A stretch of 39,325 nucleotides of DNA. It comes from CAIKOD01 sp035505975 (GTDB lineage Archaea > Halobacteriota > Methanomicrobia > Methanomicrobiales > Methanospirillaceae). Numbering within the stretch: the first letter of the stretch is position 1; every line of letters starts with the position of its first letter. Both the position numbers and the translations under genes were made by a program. Under the pieces are notes generated by a model. The model did not search any database and was not told the origin of the DNA. It was given only the letters and a program-made list of their open reading frames with translations. The stretch lies in NCBI GenBank assembly GCA_035505975.1, contig DATJQJ010000027.1, positions 1 to 39,325 on the forward strand, written 5' to 3'. This document shows positions 17,830-25,494 of this stretch, one piece after another.

Positions 17830-17982
17830 TTACACCTTCAATGTACTTCTTCTCCAGTTGCGTCGCTTCGGGTGCGAAACGACTTTCCGCTTTGTCCTGA
17901 CCATGACCCACTGGGGGACACGACGGTTCTGGTCACAGGCTTTTGCAAGCCGGATCTTACGACCTTTGGATAGTTTACTCAT
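17830..17982 (-). CDS. rpl39e: Large ribosomal subunit protein eL39
   Basis: This very short gene encodes 50 residues from ATG (17980-17982) to TAA (17830-17832): MSKLSKGRKIRLAKACDQ, then RRVPQWVMVRTKRKV and HPKRRNWRRS near the end. This is the classic L39e sequence, a basic protein lining the exit tunnel. The start overlaps the end of the PP-loop gene by 8 bp and the stop is 4 bp before rpl31e, the usual archaeal order. Confidence 0.97.
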   Translation of the reverse strand: MSKLSKGRKIRLAKACDQNRRVPQWVMVRTKRKVVSHPKRRNWRRSTLKV

Positions 17983-18577
17983 TCACATTCACCATTTTCT
18001 TTGTTATGACAAGGGACTGTTCGTGGTGGCCCGGGAAAAAATCCGCCAGGTCATATCCCCTCGTCTGCATTTCTTTCCTTATTGCCCTCTCATAGTCCCC
18101 GTTCTGGATCGTCCCTGTTTCACCCTGTCGCACCACGAGATGACGCTCGACGAGACGGTCCACCTCGGCTTTCGGGAAACCGAGCAGGGGACGGACATAG
18201 GCGCACCCATACCGGTTACCCAGGCGCTGGACTTCCGAACGGGGGATCATCGGTACGCGGTCATTGAACCTCGTGCCATCGGCAACGACCCTGTATTCAG
18301 ATGTAAGGGCCGTTACGGCTTCGAGGTGGACCATATTGATCGCATCGTTTGGATACCCGCATCTGACGACAAGATCGACGGCGCGGGATAATATTTTGTC
18401 ACCGAATACCCATGTTTTATGAGGGAAACCGAGCGACGCAGCCGCATCGCAGACTTCTCTTCTGAGGGTATCCCCCCCGAATACAAACGTATTCAGTTCC
18501 ACTTCATAATCCCGGGAGAGCAGGACTGCCGCAAGTGCACTGTCTTTTCCTCCGGAAAAGAGCACCCCTGCCTTCAT
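17975..18577 (-). CDS. PP-loop (N-type ATP pyrophosphatase) family protein
   Basis: This 200-residue protein has the PP-loop SGGKDSA at 8-14, which binds ATP for substrate adenylation as in tRNA-thiolation, asparagine-synthase-like and diphthine-ammonia-ligase enzymes. Other conserved-looking pieces are VADGTRFNDRVP (about 98-109) and the PRSEVQRL segment. The substrate is unknown. It overlaps PDCD5 by 4 bp (ATGA) and rpl39e by 8 bp. Its place among ribosomal genes is conserved in archaea and hints at a role in RNA or ribosome modification, which is inference. Confidence 0.82.
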   Translation of the reverse strand: MKAGVLFSGGKDSALAAVLLSRDYEVELNTFVFGGDTLRREVCDAAASLGFPHKTWVFGDKILSRAVDLVVRCGYPNDAINMVHLEAVTALTSEYRVVADGTRFNDRVPMIPRSEVQRLGNRYGCAYVRPLLGFPKAEVDRLVERHLVVRQGETGTIQNGDYERAIRKEMQTRGYDLADFFPGHHEQSLVITKKMVNVNE

Positions 18578-18906
18578 CCCTTTCGCGAAATCCTGAACTC
18601 CTTTTTCTGCGGAGTCAGCTGACGGAGCAGTTCCTTTAGCTGCTGGTCAGTAATCTTCGATTTCAACCGGCCACTCTGGGCAAGGAGCACGAGCTGCTGT
18701 TCAACGGATTTCGCGAAATCGGGCTTGGTCAGCTTGATGGTATTGAGGCGTTCGCGGGCCTCGGGTTCCATAATCTGCATGAGCACAAGGTGAATTTGCG
18801 CGTCGACCTGTCGCTGCCGCTCTATCTCGTCCTGCTGGTCGCCCTGCTGTTGCTGGAGCTGAAGAAGACGCTTTCTGCGGATTTCAGCGAGCTCATCGTC
18901 ACCCAT
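18574..18906 (-). CDS. PDCD5 family protein
   Basis: This 110-residue helical protein is the archaeal homologue of human PDCD5 (TFAR19), often called a DNA-binding protein. The Gln-rich N-terminal helix (RRKRLLQLQQQQGDQQDE) precedes the compact core MEPEARERLNTIKLTKPDFAKSVEQQLVLLAQSGRL (about 46-81). The basic tail is Lys/Arg rich. GGGAG lies 5 bases before the ATG. It sits between rps19e and the PP-loop gene; eukaryotic PDCD5 works with the CCT chaperonin, which suits the nearby prefoldin gene. Confidence 0.93.
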   Translation of the reverse strand: MGDDELAEIRRKRLLQLQQQQGDQQDEIERQRQVDAQIHLVLMQIMEPEARERLNTIKLTKPDFAKSVEQQLVLLAQSGRLKSKITDQQLKELLRQLTPQKKEFRISRKG

Positions 18907-18915
18907 GGATCTCCC

Positions 18916-19365
18916 TCAGTATCTCGCGAGTTCCGGGGTTCCTTCCATTGCATTTGGTTTCAGGCTCATCGCAACGCCATCGAGGAACGATGCGCCCTGC
19001 GGTGATACGCGACGCCCTGTCTTGTCGTGGAGAACGAATCCCGCCGCTTCAAGCTGCTGGAACGCCTTCCGAAGAATCGATCCGCTGCCTTTCCTGAACT
19101 GGGAAGGTTTGGACCCCCGGTTCCGCTTTCCACCATAGAAACTTCTCATTCGTTCGACACCGACCGGACCGTCGATATAGATCCGCCGGAATACCGCTGC
19201 CGTCCTTACGAACCACCAGTCAGGGTCCTGGGGAGGCTGCTCTTTGTGGACCCCGGTCTTTGCAAATGCTGCCCACTCGGGGGGCGTGAACTCGGGACGC
19301 TTCTTGAGCTCCGCGGCCACGCTCCTGATAAGCAGGTCAACCGGGATATCATATACTGTTGTCAT
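18916..19365 (-). CDS. rps19e: Small ribosomal subunit protein eS19
   Basis: This 149-residue archaeal S19e has the family blocks TVYDIPVDLLI (2-13), DPDWWFVRTAAVFRRIYIDGPVGVERMRSFYGG (about 48-80) and RKGSGSILRKAFQQLEAAGFV. It is the first gene of the long minus-strand operon to trmY. GTGAGGT stands about 6 bases before the ATG at 19365, and a TATA element lies about 60 bp upstream. Confidence 0.97.
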   Translation of the reverse strand: MTTVYDIPVDLLIRSVAAELKKRPEFTPPEWAAFAKTGVHKEQPPQDPDWWFVRTAAVFRRIYIDGPVGVERMRSFYGGKRNRGSKPSQFRKGSGSILRKAFQQLEAAGFVLHDKTGRRVSPQGASFLDGVAMSLKPNAMEGTPELARY

Positions 19366-19420
19366 GGTAAGACCTCACTGTCACGTTATCGATATAACAG
19401 TCTTTACTTATTTGTTCAAT

Positions 19421-19436
19421 ACATTTTTATATATTT
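19421..19436 (-). promoter_or_regulatory. TATA element of the rps19e operon
   Basis: On the minus strand this reads AAATATATAAAAATGT, a strong archaeal TATA box. It stands about 56-71 bp before the rps19e start, which would give a leader of around 30 nt ending in the GTGAGGT ribosome binding site. No other strong promoter is seen within the 6-kb run to trmY. Confidence 0.65.
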
Positions 19437-19487
19437 CGAGCAGTGCCTGAATAATCGGGACAGAATTCTTCAAAAATCTCGAGAAAA

Positions 19488-19898
19488 TCACAGTTTCCGT
19501 CGCTCTTCCAGGACAAGTGTTCGTCCCCTTACTGCGAGAAGGCGGGCTCCGGCCGCCCTGGCCAGGTCCTCGGGAACGATCTCGATGTTCTGAAGCCATT
19601 TCACTTTGATGACTTTCCTGCTTTTGAGCTGTGCCGTCACTTCGCTGACGATGGTTTCCGTGCATCCCTGTTTACCAATCCAGACCGTTGGTTTCAGCTC
19701 CTGCATCAGGACACGTTCATCCGGCTTTCCAGCATTTCGAGGGATCTGTTTAGTTCCATGATATTTCCCTGGTCTGCGATCCCCCCCCGGTTTCCGCGAC
19801 GTGTCGTTAGACTTCACTACTCTTTTTTGGGAGATCCGGGAACCCGGGTTTCTCCCTTCGGCAGCTTTCCGCCAGGTACTGCCCCTGGACTGACTCAT
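19488..19898 (-). CDS. YhbY-type CRM-domain RNA-binding protein
   Basis: The frame is open to 19937, but ATG at 19896-19898 has GGGAGGGT just before it and overlaps the rnp4 stop by 4 bp, so I take that start (136 residues). The C-terminal half (about 60-136) is a CRM domain, with KPTVWIGKQGCTETIVSEV and VIKVKW, as in bacterial YhbY and plant splicing factors that bind ribosome precursors. The N-terminal 55 residues are basic and low in complexity, an extension absent from E. coli YhbY. The pairing with an RNase P subunit suggests a role in RNA processing. Confidence 0.85.
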   Translation of the reverse strand: MSQSRGSTWRKAAEGRNPGSRISQKRVVKSNDTSRKPGGDRRPGKYHGTKQIPRNAGKPDERVLMQELKPTVWIGKQGCTETIVSEVTAQLKSRKVIKVKWLQNIEIVPEDLARAAGARLLAVRGRTLVLEERRKL

Positions 19899-20209
19899 AC
19901 TACCCTCCCGAAGGGGTATCGTGACTGACGGTGGCACTCGAGACAGGTGACGACGACCATGCGGTTCCTGATCCTCACCCGCATGTTGACACCGGGAACG
20001 AGGAACTTATAACAATGGCGGCAGATCTTCCGCCGGTGTTCACGGTCGAGGCCCACCCGCTGTCTCATCGCGATCTTGCGTGCAAGGGTCACGCACCGGT
20101 CGCTCCAGAGCGGGTGCTCGGGAAAGAATTCCTCGGCCCGCTTGAACAGGACCGCTATCCTTTCATTTGCAAGCCTTTTTGTCTCTGCACTTTTCGGTCT
20201 CCCGGTCAT
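19895..20209 (-). CDS. rnp4: Ribonuclease P protein component 4 (Rpp21/Rpr2)
   Basis: This 104-residue zinc-ribbon protein is one of the archaeal RNase P protein subunits that help the RNA trim tRNA 5' ends. Helical N-terminal half with RIAVLFKRAEEFFPEHPLWSDRCVTLARKIAMRQRV (17-52); zinc ligands in CRHCYKF (about 63-69) and CLECHRQ (about 89-95). It is translationally coupled to the CRM-domain gene (4-bp ATGA overlap). Confidence 0.95.
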   Translation of the reverse strand: MTGRPKSAETKRLANERIAVLFKRAEEFFPEHPLWSDRCVTLARKIAMRQRVGLDREHRRKICRHCYKFLVPGVNMRVRIRNRMVVVTCLECHRQSRYPFGRVV

Positions 20210-20771
20210 CAGGCACCCTGTATCTTCACATGATGTACTTCGCGATATGATATAACCGCGGTAGATACCGATCCTGTGGTGGAGGGATCCAGAATTCTAT
20301 TTGAGGCTACATCCCGAATTGACGAAATGTTGTTACCAGGGAGGATGGCTGAGCGAATGTATCCGAGAAGTGATTATTCTTTTTGTAAAAGATCCCCCCC
20401 TCAAATAGCAGATTATAAGATTATTATCCTGGAAATTTACTGACGCTCCCGGGGCTCCGCCCCGCCGCTTTGGCGACCACGGTTGGGATAGGGACTGCAC
20501 ACAAACTGATTAATTTTCAACCCGGTTTACCCTGCCCCCAGTCTATCCTGTCTGGGGGAGGGGCAGGGAGGGGGTGAAACCCCCTCCTCCCGAAGTGAAT
20601 GTGTAAGAATGACTAAAGAGATACCCCCGTATCCCTTTTTTTAAAATAAGAGATTTCCCGATACATTGGAGAGCTGTTGGATAACAGGCCAGGTCCGGAG
20701 CCATCAGATAGATGACTCACCCATACCATAATTGCAATCTTCGGTGTGTCCGAAAAAACTGACTTAATAAT
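20210..20771. other. 562-bp intergenic region holding a dispersed repeat
   Basis: Between the rnp4 start and purN stop I find no gene. It holds repeat copy A (20442-20590) and AT-rich sequence after it. A poly-C tract (20392-20400) and a short hairpin-rich stretch complete it. The rnp4 promoter should lie at about 20230-20260, where GATATGATATAACC occurs on the plus strand. Confidence 0.5.
20442..20590 (+). repeat. Dispersed GC-rich intergenic repeat, copy A
   Basis: The first part (core 20442-20478, GACGCTCCCGGGGCTCCG...) recurs at 26138-26174 with 3 differences in 37 bases and, with more changes, inverted at 34881-34916. Similarity to copy B continues to about 20523 (TTGGGAT, GGGAC, TTAATT, AACCC). 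The second part (20530-20590) forms two hairpins: CCCTGCCCC pairs with GGGGCAGGG across 20530-20568, and GGGGG-TGAAA-CCCCC follows near 20570-20584. The second hairpin has a counterpart in copy C. Confidence 0.7.
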
Positions 20772-21416
20772 CTATTCGATTATTTCAACGACCCTTCCCC
20801 TGATCCGGAGCCGGTCGGTACAGAAGAGCTTTACGGCAAGGGGAAAGCAGCGGTGCTCCTCGAGAAGAATACGGTCGGCAAGGGCCTCTTCGTCATCACC
20901 GGGAAGAACCGGCACGCAGCTCTGGATAATGATAGGCCCGGAATCCATGTGTTCGTCAACGAAATGTACGGTGCAGCCCGATACCCTGACACCGTAGTCA
21001 AGGGCCTGCTGCTGGCTGTGGAGGCCCGGAAAAGACGGGAGCAAAGCAGGGTGGATGTTGATCATCCTTCCGTGGAACCTGTGCACGATCCCGTTGCCGA
21101 CAATCCTCATGTAACCCGCAAGGAGGACCAGATCGGGGTCGTATTCATTGAGTATTTCCAGCAGTGCCTCTTCGTATTGTTTTTTCGACGAAAAAGATCC
21201 ATAGTCGACTACCGTCACCGGAATACCTGCCTGTTTCGCCCTCTCGATCGCATATGCCCCCGGGTTGTCGGTGATCAGCCTGATGCACACAGCCGGGATG
21301 TCTCCGGGGATCAGGGCGTCGATAATTGCCTGGAAATTCGAACCGCGGCCCGATGCCAGCACGATAATCTTTTTCCATTGCGGGTTACTAGCGGGGTTCA
21401 TTGCCGGGTTCACCAC
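20772..21416 (-). CDS. purN: Phosphoribosylglycinamide formyltransferase
   Basis: This enzyme transfers a formyl group from 10-formyl-tetrahydrofolate to GAR in purine synthesis. The longest frame has 214 residues from GTG at 21416 and overlaps the upstream gene by 29 bp; ATG at 21401 is the more natural start. In GTG numbering the phosphate-binding ASGRGSNFQA lies at 21-30, catalytic Asn120-x-His122 in INIHPALLPSFPG and Asp158 in DEHMDSGP. It is coupled to a CNNM-type gene with no clear metabolic link. Confidence 0.95.
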   Translation of the reverse strand: MVNPAMNPASNPQWKKIIVLASGRGSNFQAIIDALIPGDIPAVCIRLITDNPGAYAIERAKQAGIPVTVVDYGSFSSKKQYEEALLEILNEYDPDLVLLAGYMRIVGNGIVHRFHGRMINIHPALLPSFPGLHSQQQALDYGVRVSGCTVHFVDEHMDSGPIIIQSCVPVLPGDDEEALADRILLEEHRCFPLAVKLFCTDRLRIRGRVVEIIE

Positions 21417-22665
21417 TCTTGCCGGGTCTGATCAGGATCTTAATTTTGACTACCCGCCTTCCCCGCATCTGCACGACGACGAGGACCGAATCTGCTTCAG
21501 GGATATCGACACTTTCACCGGGGTGGGGGATGTGGCCCAGCCGTTCGATAAGGAGGCCCCCGAGTGTCTCGTACGATTCGTCGATCGGGAGGCTGATATC
21601 GAGTTCGTCGTTTAAGTCCTCGACCCATATCTGTGCGTCGACAATGTATTCCCCGTCCCTGATCTTCTGGATATCGGGTTCCTCGATATCGAATTCATCG
21701 AGGATGTCGCCCACAAGCTCCTCGAGAATATCCTCTACCGTGACTATGCCAGCAAAACTACTGTATTCGTCGAGGACAATCGCCATCTGGACCTTCCTGA
21801 CCTGGAGCTCCTTTAAAAGATCATCGATCTTTTTTGTCTCAGGGACGAAGTAGGGGTCGTACATGATCTCCCTGATCGAGGTCTTTTTCTTTCCGGAGAG
21901 GGCAACCGTGAAGACGTCCTTCACGTTCAGGACGCCGATGATATTGTCCACCGAGTCCTGGTACACCGGTATCCGGGAGAACCCCGTTTCATTGAACAGT
22001 TTCGCGGCCGTATCGACGGTACTCGTGTCTTCGATCATCGAGACATCGATCCTCGGCGTCATGATCTCGCGGACCGTCGTATCGCCGAATTCAAGGACAG
22101 AGTAAAGCATTTTTTTCTCTTCGGCCTCGATACTGCCCTCTTCACGGCCGACGTCGATCCATTCCTTGATCTCTTCTTCTGTCACAGTCGGTTCCCCGAG
22201 CCCTGTCGACCCTCCGGCATGGCTGAACCGGTCCACAAGCCAGATGACCGGCTTTAATATTTTCGACAGGAAGAGGATAACCGGGGCCACCGCAAGGGGG
22301 TAATCGACGTTTGCCCGGGTCGCATAGATTTTCGGACCGATCTCCCCGAATATCAGGAGGACGATGGTGACGAACCCGGTCGCAATGCCGATACCGATAT
22401 CGCCATACACTTCGATAGCAATCGCGGTGGCTATTGCTGCAGCACCCACGTTGACAATGCTGTTCCCGATAAGGATGGTGATCAGGATGTGGTCGGGGTT
22501 ATCCTTGAGGATAGCGAGTGCTACAGCTCCTTTCCTGCCCTCGTTTAAGAGCGTGCGGGCTTTCACCCGGTTCATCGCGATCAGGGCCACTTCTGCGCTC
22601 GAAAAAAATGCGGACAGGACGAGGCAGATGATGAAAAGGGCGATATTAAGAGGATAATCGATCAT
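21388..22665 (-). CDS. CNNM/CorC-type protein (DUF21, CBS pair, CorC_HlyC)
   Basis: The frame is open to 22719; ATG at 22663-22665 (MIDYPLNIALF) has GAGGG about 6 bases upstream, so I take that start (425 residues). A DUF21 membrane domain (about 1-180; three to four helices, FFSSAEVALIAMNRVKART) is followed by two CBS domains (about 205-325; REIMTPRIDVSMIE, SRIPVYQDSVDNIIGVLNVKDV) and a C-terminal CorC/HlyC domain (about 340-420; ETLGGLLIERLGHIPHPGE). The family handles Mg2+/Co2+ or Na+ at the membrane, with ATP binding at the CBS pair. Confidence 0.92.
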   Translation of the reverse strand: MIDYPLNIALFIICLVLSAFFSSAEVALIAMNRVKARTLLNEGRKGAVALAILKDNPDHILITILIGNSIVNVGAAAIATAIAIEVYGDIGIGIATGFVTIVLLIFGEIGPKIYATRANVDYPLAVAPVILFLSKILKPVIWLVDRFSHAGGSTGLGEPTVTEEEIKEWIDVGREEGSIEAEEKKMLYSVLEFGDTTVREIMTPRIDVSMIEDTSTVDTAAKLFNETGFSRIPVYQDSVDNIIGVLNVKDVFTVALSGKKKTSIREIMYDPYFVPETKKIDDLLKELQVRKVQMAIVLDEYSSFAGIVTVEDILEELVGDILDEFDIEEPDIQKIRDGEYIVDAQIWVEDLNDELDISLPIDESYETLGGLLIERLGHIPHPGESVDIPEADSVLVVVQMRGRRVVKIKILIRPGKSGEPGNEPR

Positions 22666-22750
22666 TGGTCCCTCGCCGCCGGACACCAGGGAGAATAACG
22701 GTTCATGGAACTTAAACACTTATCGCAGTCTGCGTACATAAAACCAGCGA

Positions 22751-23572
22751 TTACCCGATGCATTCCTTCATAAATTCGAGTTCTTGCATGAGGAGGAGAC
22801 ATTTTTCCTCGGAGGAGTACTCGTGATCGAAATTCCTGTCCTCGATCTCGAGAGTCAGGTTCCCGTCGTACCCGTTCTCAGCAAGGACGCGGAGGACTGT
22901 CGCCCCTTCGGTGTGCCCGTGAACAGGAAGGTGCATCAGGCCATCGTTCGCCAGGGCCAGGTGGACATTTACGAGCCGGTCTGAACAGAGGTCGATATAC
23001 CGTACCACTTCATCGAGAGAAGTCCCCATCGCATGGGATACATCGATCGTGCAGCACAGCCATGGTTCCCTGTCAAGGAGTTCCCGGAGCGCTTCGGGTG
23101 AACACAGGAGGGAATTTATCTTTCGTTCCATATTCTCGATGGCGACCTTGACGGGTGATACACGCGCCGCTTCCCGAAGCCGGTCGATCATGTAATCGAA
23201 CCGGGCATAGTCGGCCTGGGTCGGCACCCGTTTTGCAGTCCGTCTACCGGGGTGAACGGTGAGTACCGACGCCCCGATCTGACCGGCAAGGTCCAGGGAC
23301 TCGAGCGCATGCCTGACTGAGAGTGCCGCTACACCGGGATTGATCGAGCAGGGGTTTAAGTCGAGAATTGGTGTATGAACCGTATAACTGGTGATTAAAG
23401 GATGGTCCCGGATCCAGCGTTTCAGATCGACGATGGGAAGGCCTCGAAGCCAGAAATCGGGAGTTTCCGGCCAGAACTCCACACCGTCGAGCCCGCTCTC
23501 CTCGATGAAGGTAAAGATCTCATCGCCCTGATATTCGTGGAAGAACATGCTCGAAACCGAGAAATGCACCAT
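22751..23572 (-). CDS. TIM-barrel sugar phosphate isomerase/epimerase-like protein
   Basis: The open frame reaches 23752 but would overlap xseA; ATG at 23570-23572 (MVHFSVSSMFFHEY) fits the family start and gives 273 residues. It is an AP-endonuclease-2-type TIM barrel: GLDGVEFWPE (about 26-35), SYTVHTPILDLNP (about 61-73), VLTVHPGR (about 103-110), VAIENME, CTIDVSHA and the terminal NLTLEIED (about 243-250). His, Glu and Asp at the strand ends suit a metal centre. Substrate unknown. It lies only 37 bp from divergent xseA and probably has a leaderless mRNA. Confidence 0.8.
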   Translation of the reverse strand: MVHFSVSSMFFHEYQGDEIFTFIEESGLDGVEFWPETPDFWLRGLPIVDLKRWIRDHPLITSYTVHTPILDLNPCSINPGVAALSVRHALESLDLAGQIGASVLTVHPGRRTAKRVPTQADYARFDYMIDRLREAARVSPVKVAIENMERKINSLLCSPEALRELLDREPWLCCTIDVSHAMGTSLDEVVRYIDLCSDRLVNVHLALANDGLMHLPVHGHTEGATVLRVLAENGYDGNLTLEIEDRNFDHEYSSEEKCLLLMQELEFMKECIG

Positions 23573-23609
23573 GATCGTAGTTAATATCCACGGGCAATAA
23601 TAGATTTGT
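23573..23609. promoter_or_regulatory. 37-bp divergent promoter, TIM-barrel gene / xseA
   Basis: TTAATAT at 23581-23587 is 23-29 bp before the xseA ATG, and minus-strand CTATTATT (about 23594-23601) is at the matching distance from the TIM-barrel ATG. Both spacings fit archaeal TATA elements of leaderless transcripts, so the two promoters are interleaved. No Shine-Dalgarno site is seen for either gene. Confidence 0.45.
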
Positions 23610-24860
23610 ATGGTCTCAGGGCAGGGAACGCTCGATCGGTGGCAGGAGCAGTCGGATCGCGTATTGAGGGTCTCTGAACTGTCATCGATAATAAAGGAGA
23701 TCTTCCTTGACGAAAGGCTCCAGGATATTTTCGTTGAAGGGGAGATCACCAATTACAAACACCACTCGAGGGGGCACCGCTATTTTTCACTTTCTGAACG
23801 TGCCTTTGACGAGGCATCGGTAATCCATTGCGTGATGTGGCAGTCGCAGGGCCAGAAACTCTCCTTCACCCCCGAAGACGGCATGCATGTCATTGTGAGG
23901 GGTTACGTCGACGTGTACCAGGCGGCCGGCAAGTACCAGCTCTACGTCCATGAAATGCGCCTTGCTGGTGCAGGAGAGAAATATCTTCTCGTGGAACAAT
24001 GGAAGAAAGAACTTGCCGCCGAGGGATGTTTTCTCGAAGAGCGAAAGCGCGAGCTCCCAAAGTTCCCCTGCACCGTCGGTGTGGTTACGTCGAAGACGGG
24101 AGCGGTCCTCCAGGATATCAGGAATGTGATCAACCGGAGGTACCCGGTCAGGATCATCCTTTCGCCAACGGCAGTTCAGGGTGAGACGGCCCACCTCGAG
24201 ATTGCCGAGGCCATCAGGAGACTGGACGGGCATGTCGATATCATCATTGTTGCACGGGGAGGCGGGAGTTTCGAAGACCTCTTCCCTTTCAACCACCCGG
24301 AGGTGGTCAGGGCAATCGCAACATCGTCAACTCCGGTCGTGAGTGCGGTCGGTCACGAGGTCGATACCACCCTTGCAGACTATGCGGCAGATGCCCGGGC
24401 ACCGACCCCTTCAGCAGCGGCAGAGCTGGTCGTGCCGGACCGTGCCGTGCTCACCGCCACGCTCCGGGATTATACACGGACTATGGAGACTATCCTCGTA
24501 AACCGGCATGACCGGGCATGCCGGGAGCTTGAAACCCTTCGGGAACGGCTCCATCCGCGCCGGTTGATAAGGAGGGTAGCGGACCGGCGGCAGTATATCG
24601 AAGACCAGAGAGAACGCCTCCTGGTCTCGGTCAACAATAAAATTTCTTCCGGGAGGCTGACACTTGCAGAAATCCGGTCTGGCTTATCGGGAAAAAACCC
24701 GCTCGCAGTCCTGGCACGGGGATATTGTGTCGCCGAAAAACAAGGCTCTGTTGTGCGTTCTGCCCGATCGCTTGGAAAAGGAGACAGGATCGTCCTGCGT
24801 CTTGTGGACGGCAGGGGCGAGGCCGTAATGGAGAATGTCAGGTATGACGAAAAAATTTGA
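23610..24860 (+). CDS. xseA: Exodeoxyribonuclease VII large subunit
   Basis: This 416-residue protein is the bacterial-type nuclease that degrades single-stranded DNA into oligonucleotides. An OB fold at about 18-115 (LRVSELSSIIKEIF, VEGEITNYKHHSRGHRYFSL) precedes the catalytic domain (GVVTSKTGAVLQDIRNVINRRYP, ARGGGSFEDLFPFN, SAVGHEVDTTLADYAADARAPTPSAAAE) and a coiled-coil region. It ends in the NPLAVLARGYCV segment typical of XseA. It overlaps xseB. Occurrence in an archaeon suggests old transfer from bacteria. Confidence 0.95.
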   Translation: MVSGQGTLDRWQEQSDRVLRVSELSSIIKEIFLDERLQDIFVEGEITNYKHHSRGHRYFSLSERAFDEASVIHCVMWQSQGQKLSFTPEDGMHVIVRGYVDVYQAAGKYQLYVHEMRLAGAGEKYLLVEQWKKELAAEGCFLEERKRELPKFPCTVGVVTSKTGAVLQDIRNVINRRYPVRIILSPTAVQGETAHLEIAEAIRRLDGHVDIIIVARGGGSFEDLFPFNHPEVVRAIATSSTPVVSAVGHEVDTTLADYAADARAPTPSAAAELVVPDRAVLTATLRDYTRTMETILVNRHDRACRELETLRERLHPRRLIRRVADRRQYIEDQRERLLVSVNNKISSGRLTLAEIRSGLSGKNPLAVLARGYCVAEKQGSVVRSARSLGKGDRIVLRLVDGRGEAVMENVRYDEKI

Positions 24861-25026
24861 GGAACTCCTGGCCGATCTCAGGGAGATCGTCAGGAAAATG
24901 GAAGATCCCGATACCGGGCTCGACGAAAGTATCACCCTCTACGAGCAGGGTGCGATTCTTGTGAAGCAGTGCGAAGAAGTCCTGGCAAATGCCGAACTGA
25001 AGATCACCGAGCTCGGTCGTGACTGA
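24844..25026 (+). CDS. xseB: Exodeoxyribonuclease VII small subunit
   Basis: This short helical-hairpin protein of 60 residues binds the XseA coiled coils in several copies. FEELLADLREIVRKMEDPDTGLDESITLYEQG (about 4-35) is the family signature. ATG at 24844 has GGAG about 11 bases upstream; ATG at 24835 is too close to it. It overlaps xseA by 17 bp, consistent with a coupled pair. Confidence 0.94.
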   Translation: MTKKFEELLADLREIVRKMEDPDTGLDESITLYEQGAILVKQCEEVLANAELKITELGRD

Positions 25027-25033
25027 CTGCCTC

Positions 25034-25462
25034 TCAGTCAGGGCATTCCGCAGTCAGCTGGAGGGAGATCTGTGCACCCTGACGGAGACATACGATAATC
25101 TCACGCGGGATCGTGAGTGCGACCACATCGGAGTTATTGCCTATCGTCCTGTCGCATCGAAACATGCTCCGCCGCCATACGAGGTCGGTCGGGTGAAGGA
25201 GCGAGATGCCTGGTCCTCCGGCCGAATGGACTTCGATGGTATGGCCTTCACATTCGAGTAATGTCGTCAGCCTTGCGGATTCTTTTCCGAGCACGGTCCT
25301 GAACGCGGGAGAAAGATCTTTTGCCCCCTTGTCCGCACCGATCGCGATGATACAGTCGCCGCCCGGGGTCAACCCATGTTCTTTTGTGACTTCAAAGGTT
25401 GACCGGTGCAGCGCCCTGACGAGGGGATGACCCCGGGCGGTGATGACCTCCTCTGCCTTCAT
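25034..25462 (-). CDS. DUF371 family protein
   Basis: ATG at 25460-25462 (MKAEEVITARGHPLVRALHRSTFEVTKE) is preferred to the longer frame to 25522, which would overlap the divergent gene. The 142-residue product matches the archaeal DUF371 family, with GDCIIAIGADKGAKDLS at about 34-50 and FRCDRTIGNNSDVVAL near the end. The function is unknown. It converges on xseB with a 7-bp gap and diverges from the zinc-protein gene across 32 bp. Confidence 0.85.
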   Translation of the reverse strand: MKAEEVITARGHPLVRALHRSTFEVTKEHGLTPGGDCIIAIGADKGAKDLSPAFRTVLGKESARLTTLLECEGHTIEVHSAGGPGISLLHPTDLVWRRSMFRCDRTIGNNSDVVALTIPREIIVCLRQGAQISLQLTAECPD

Positions 25463-25494
25463 CTTAATATGAACAGGGCTTCTATTCCTATTCA

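Noticed and set aside
23573..23752. 60-residue N-terminal extension of the TIM-barrel protein
   Set aside because: It overlaps xseA on the other strand and reads as low-quality sequence; MVHFSVSSMFF is the natural start.
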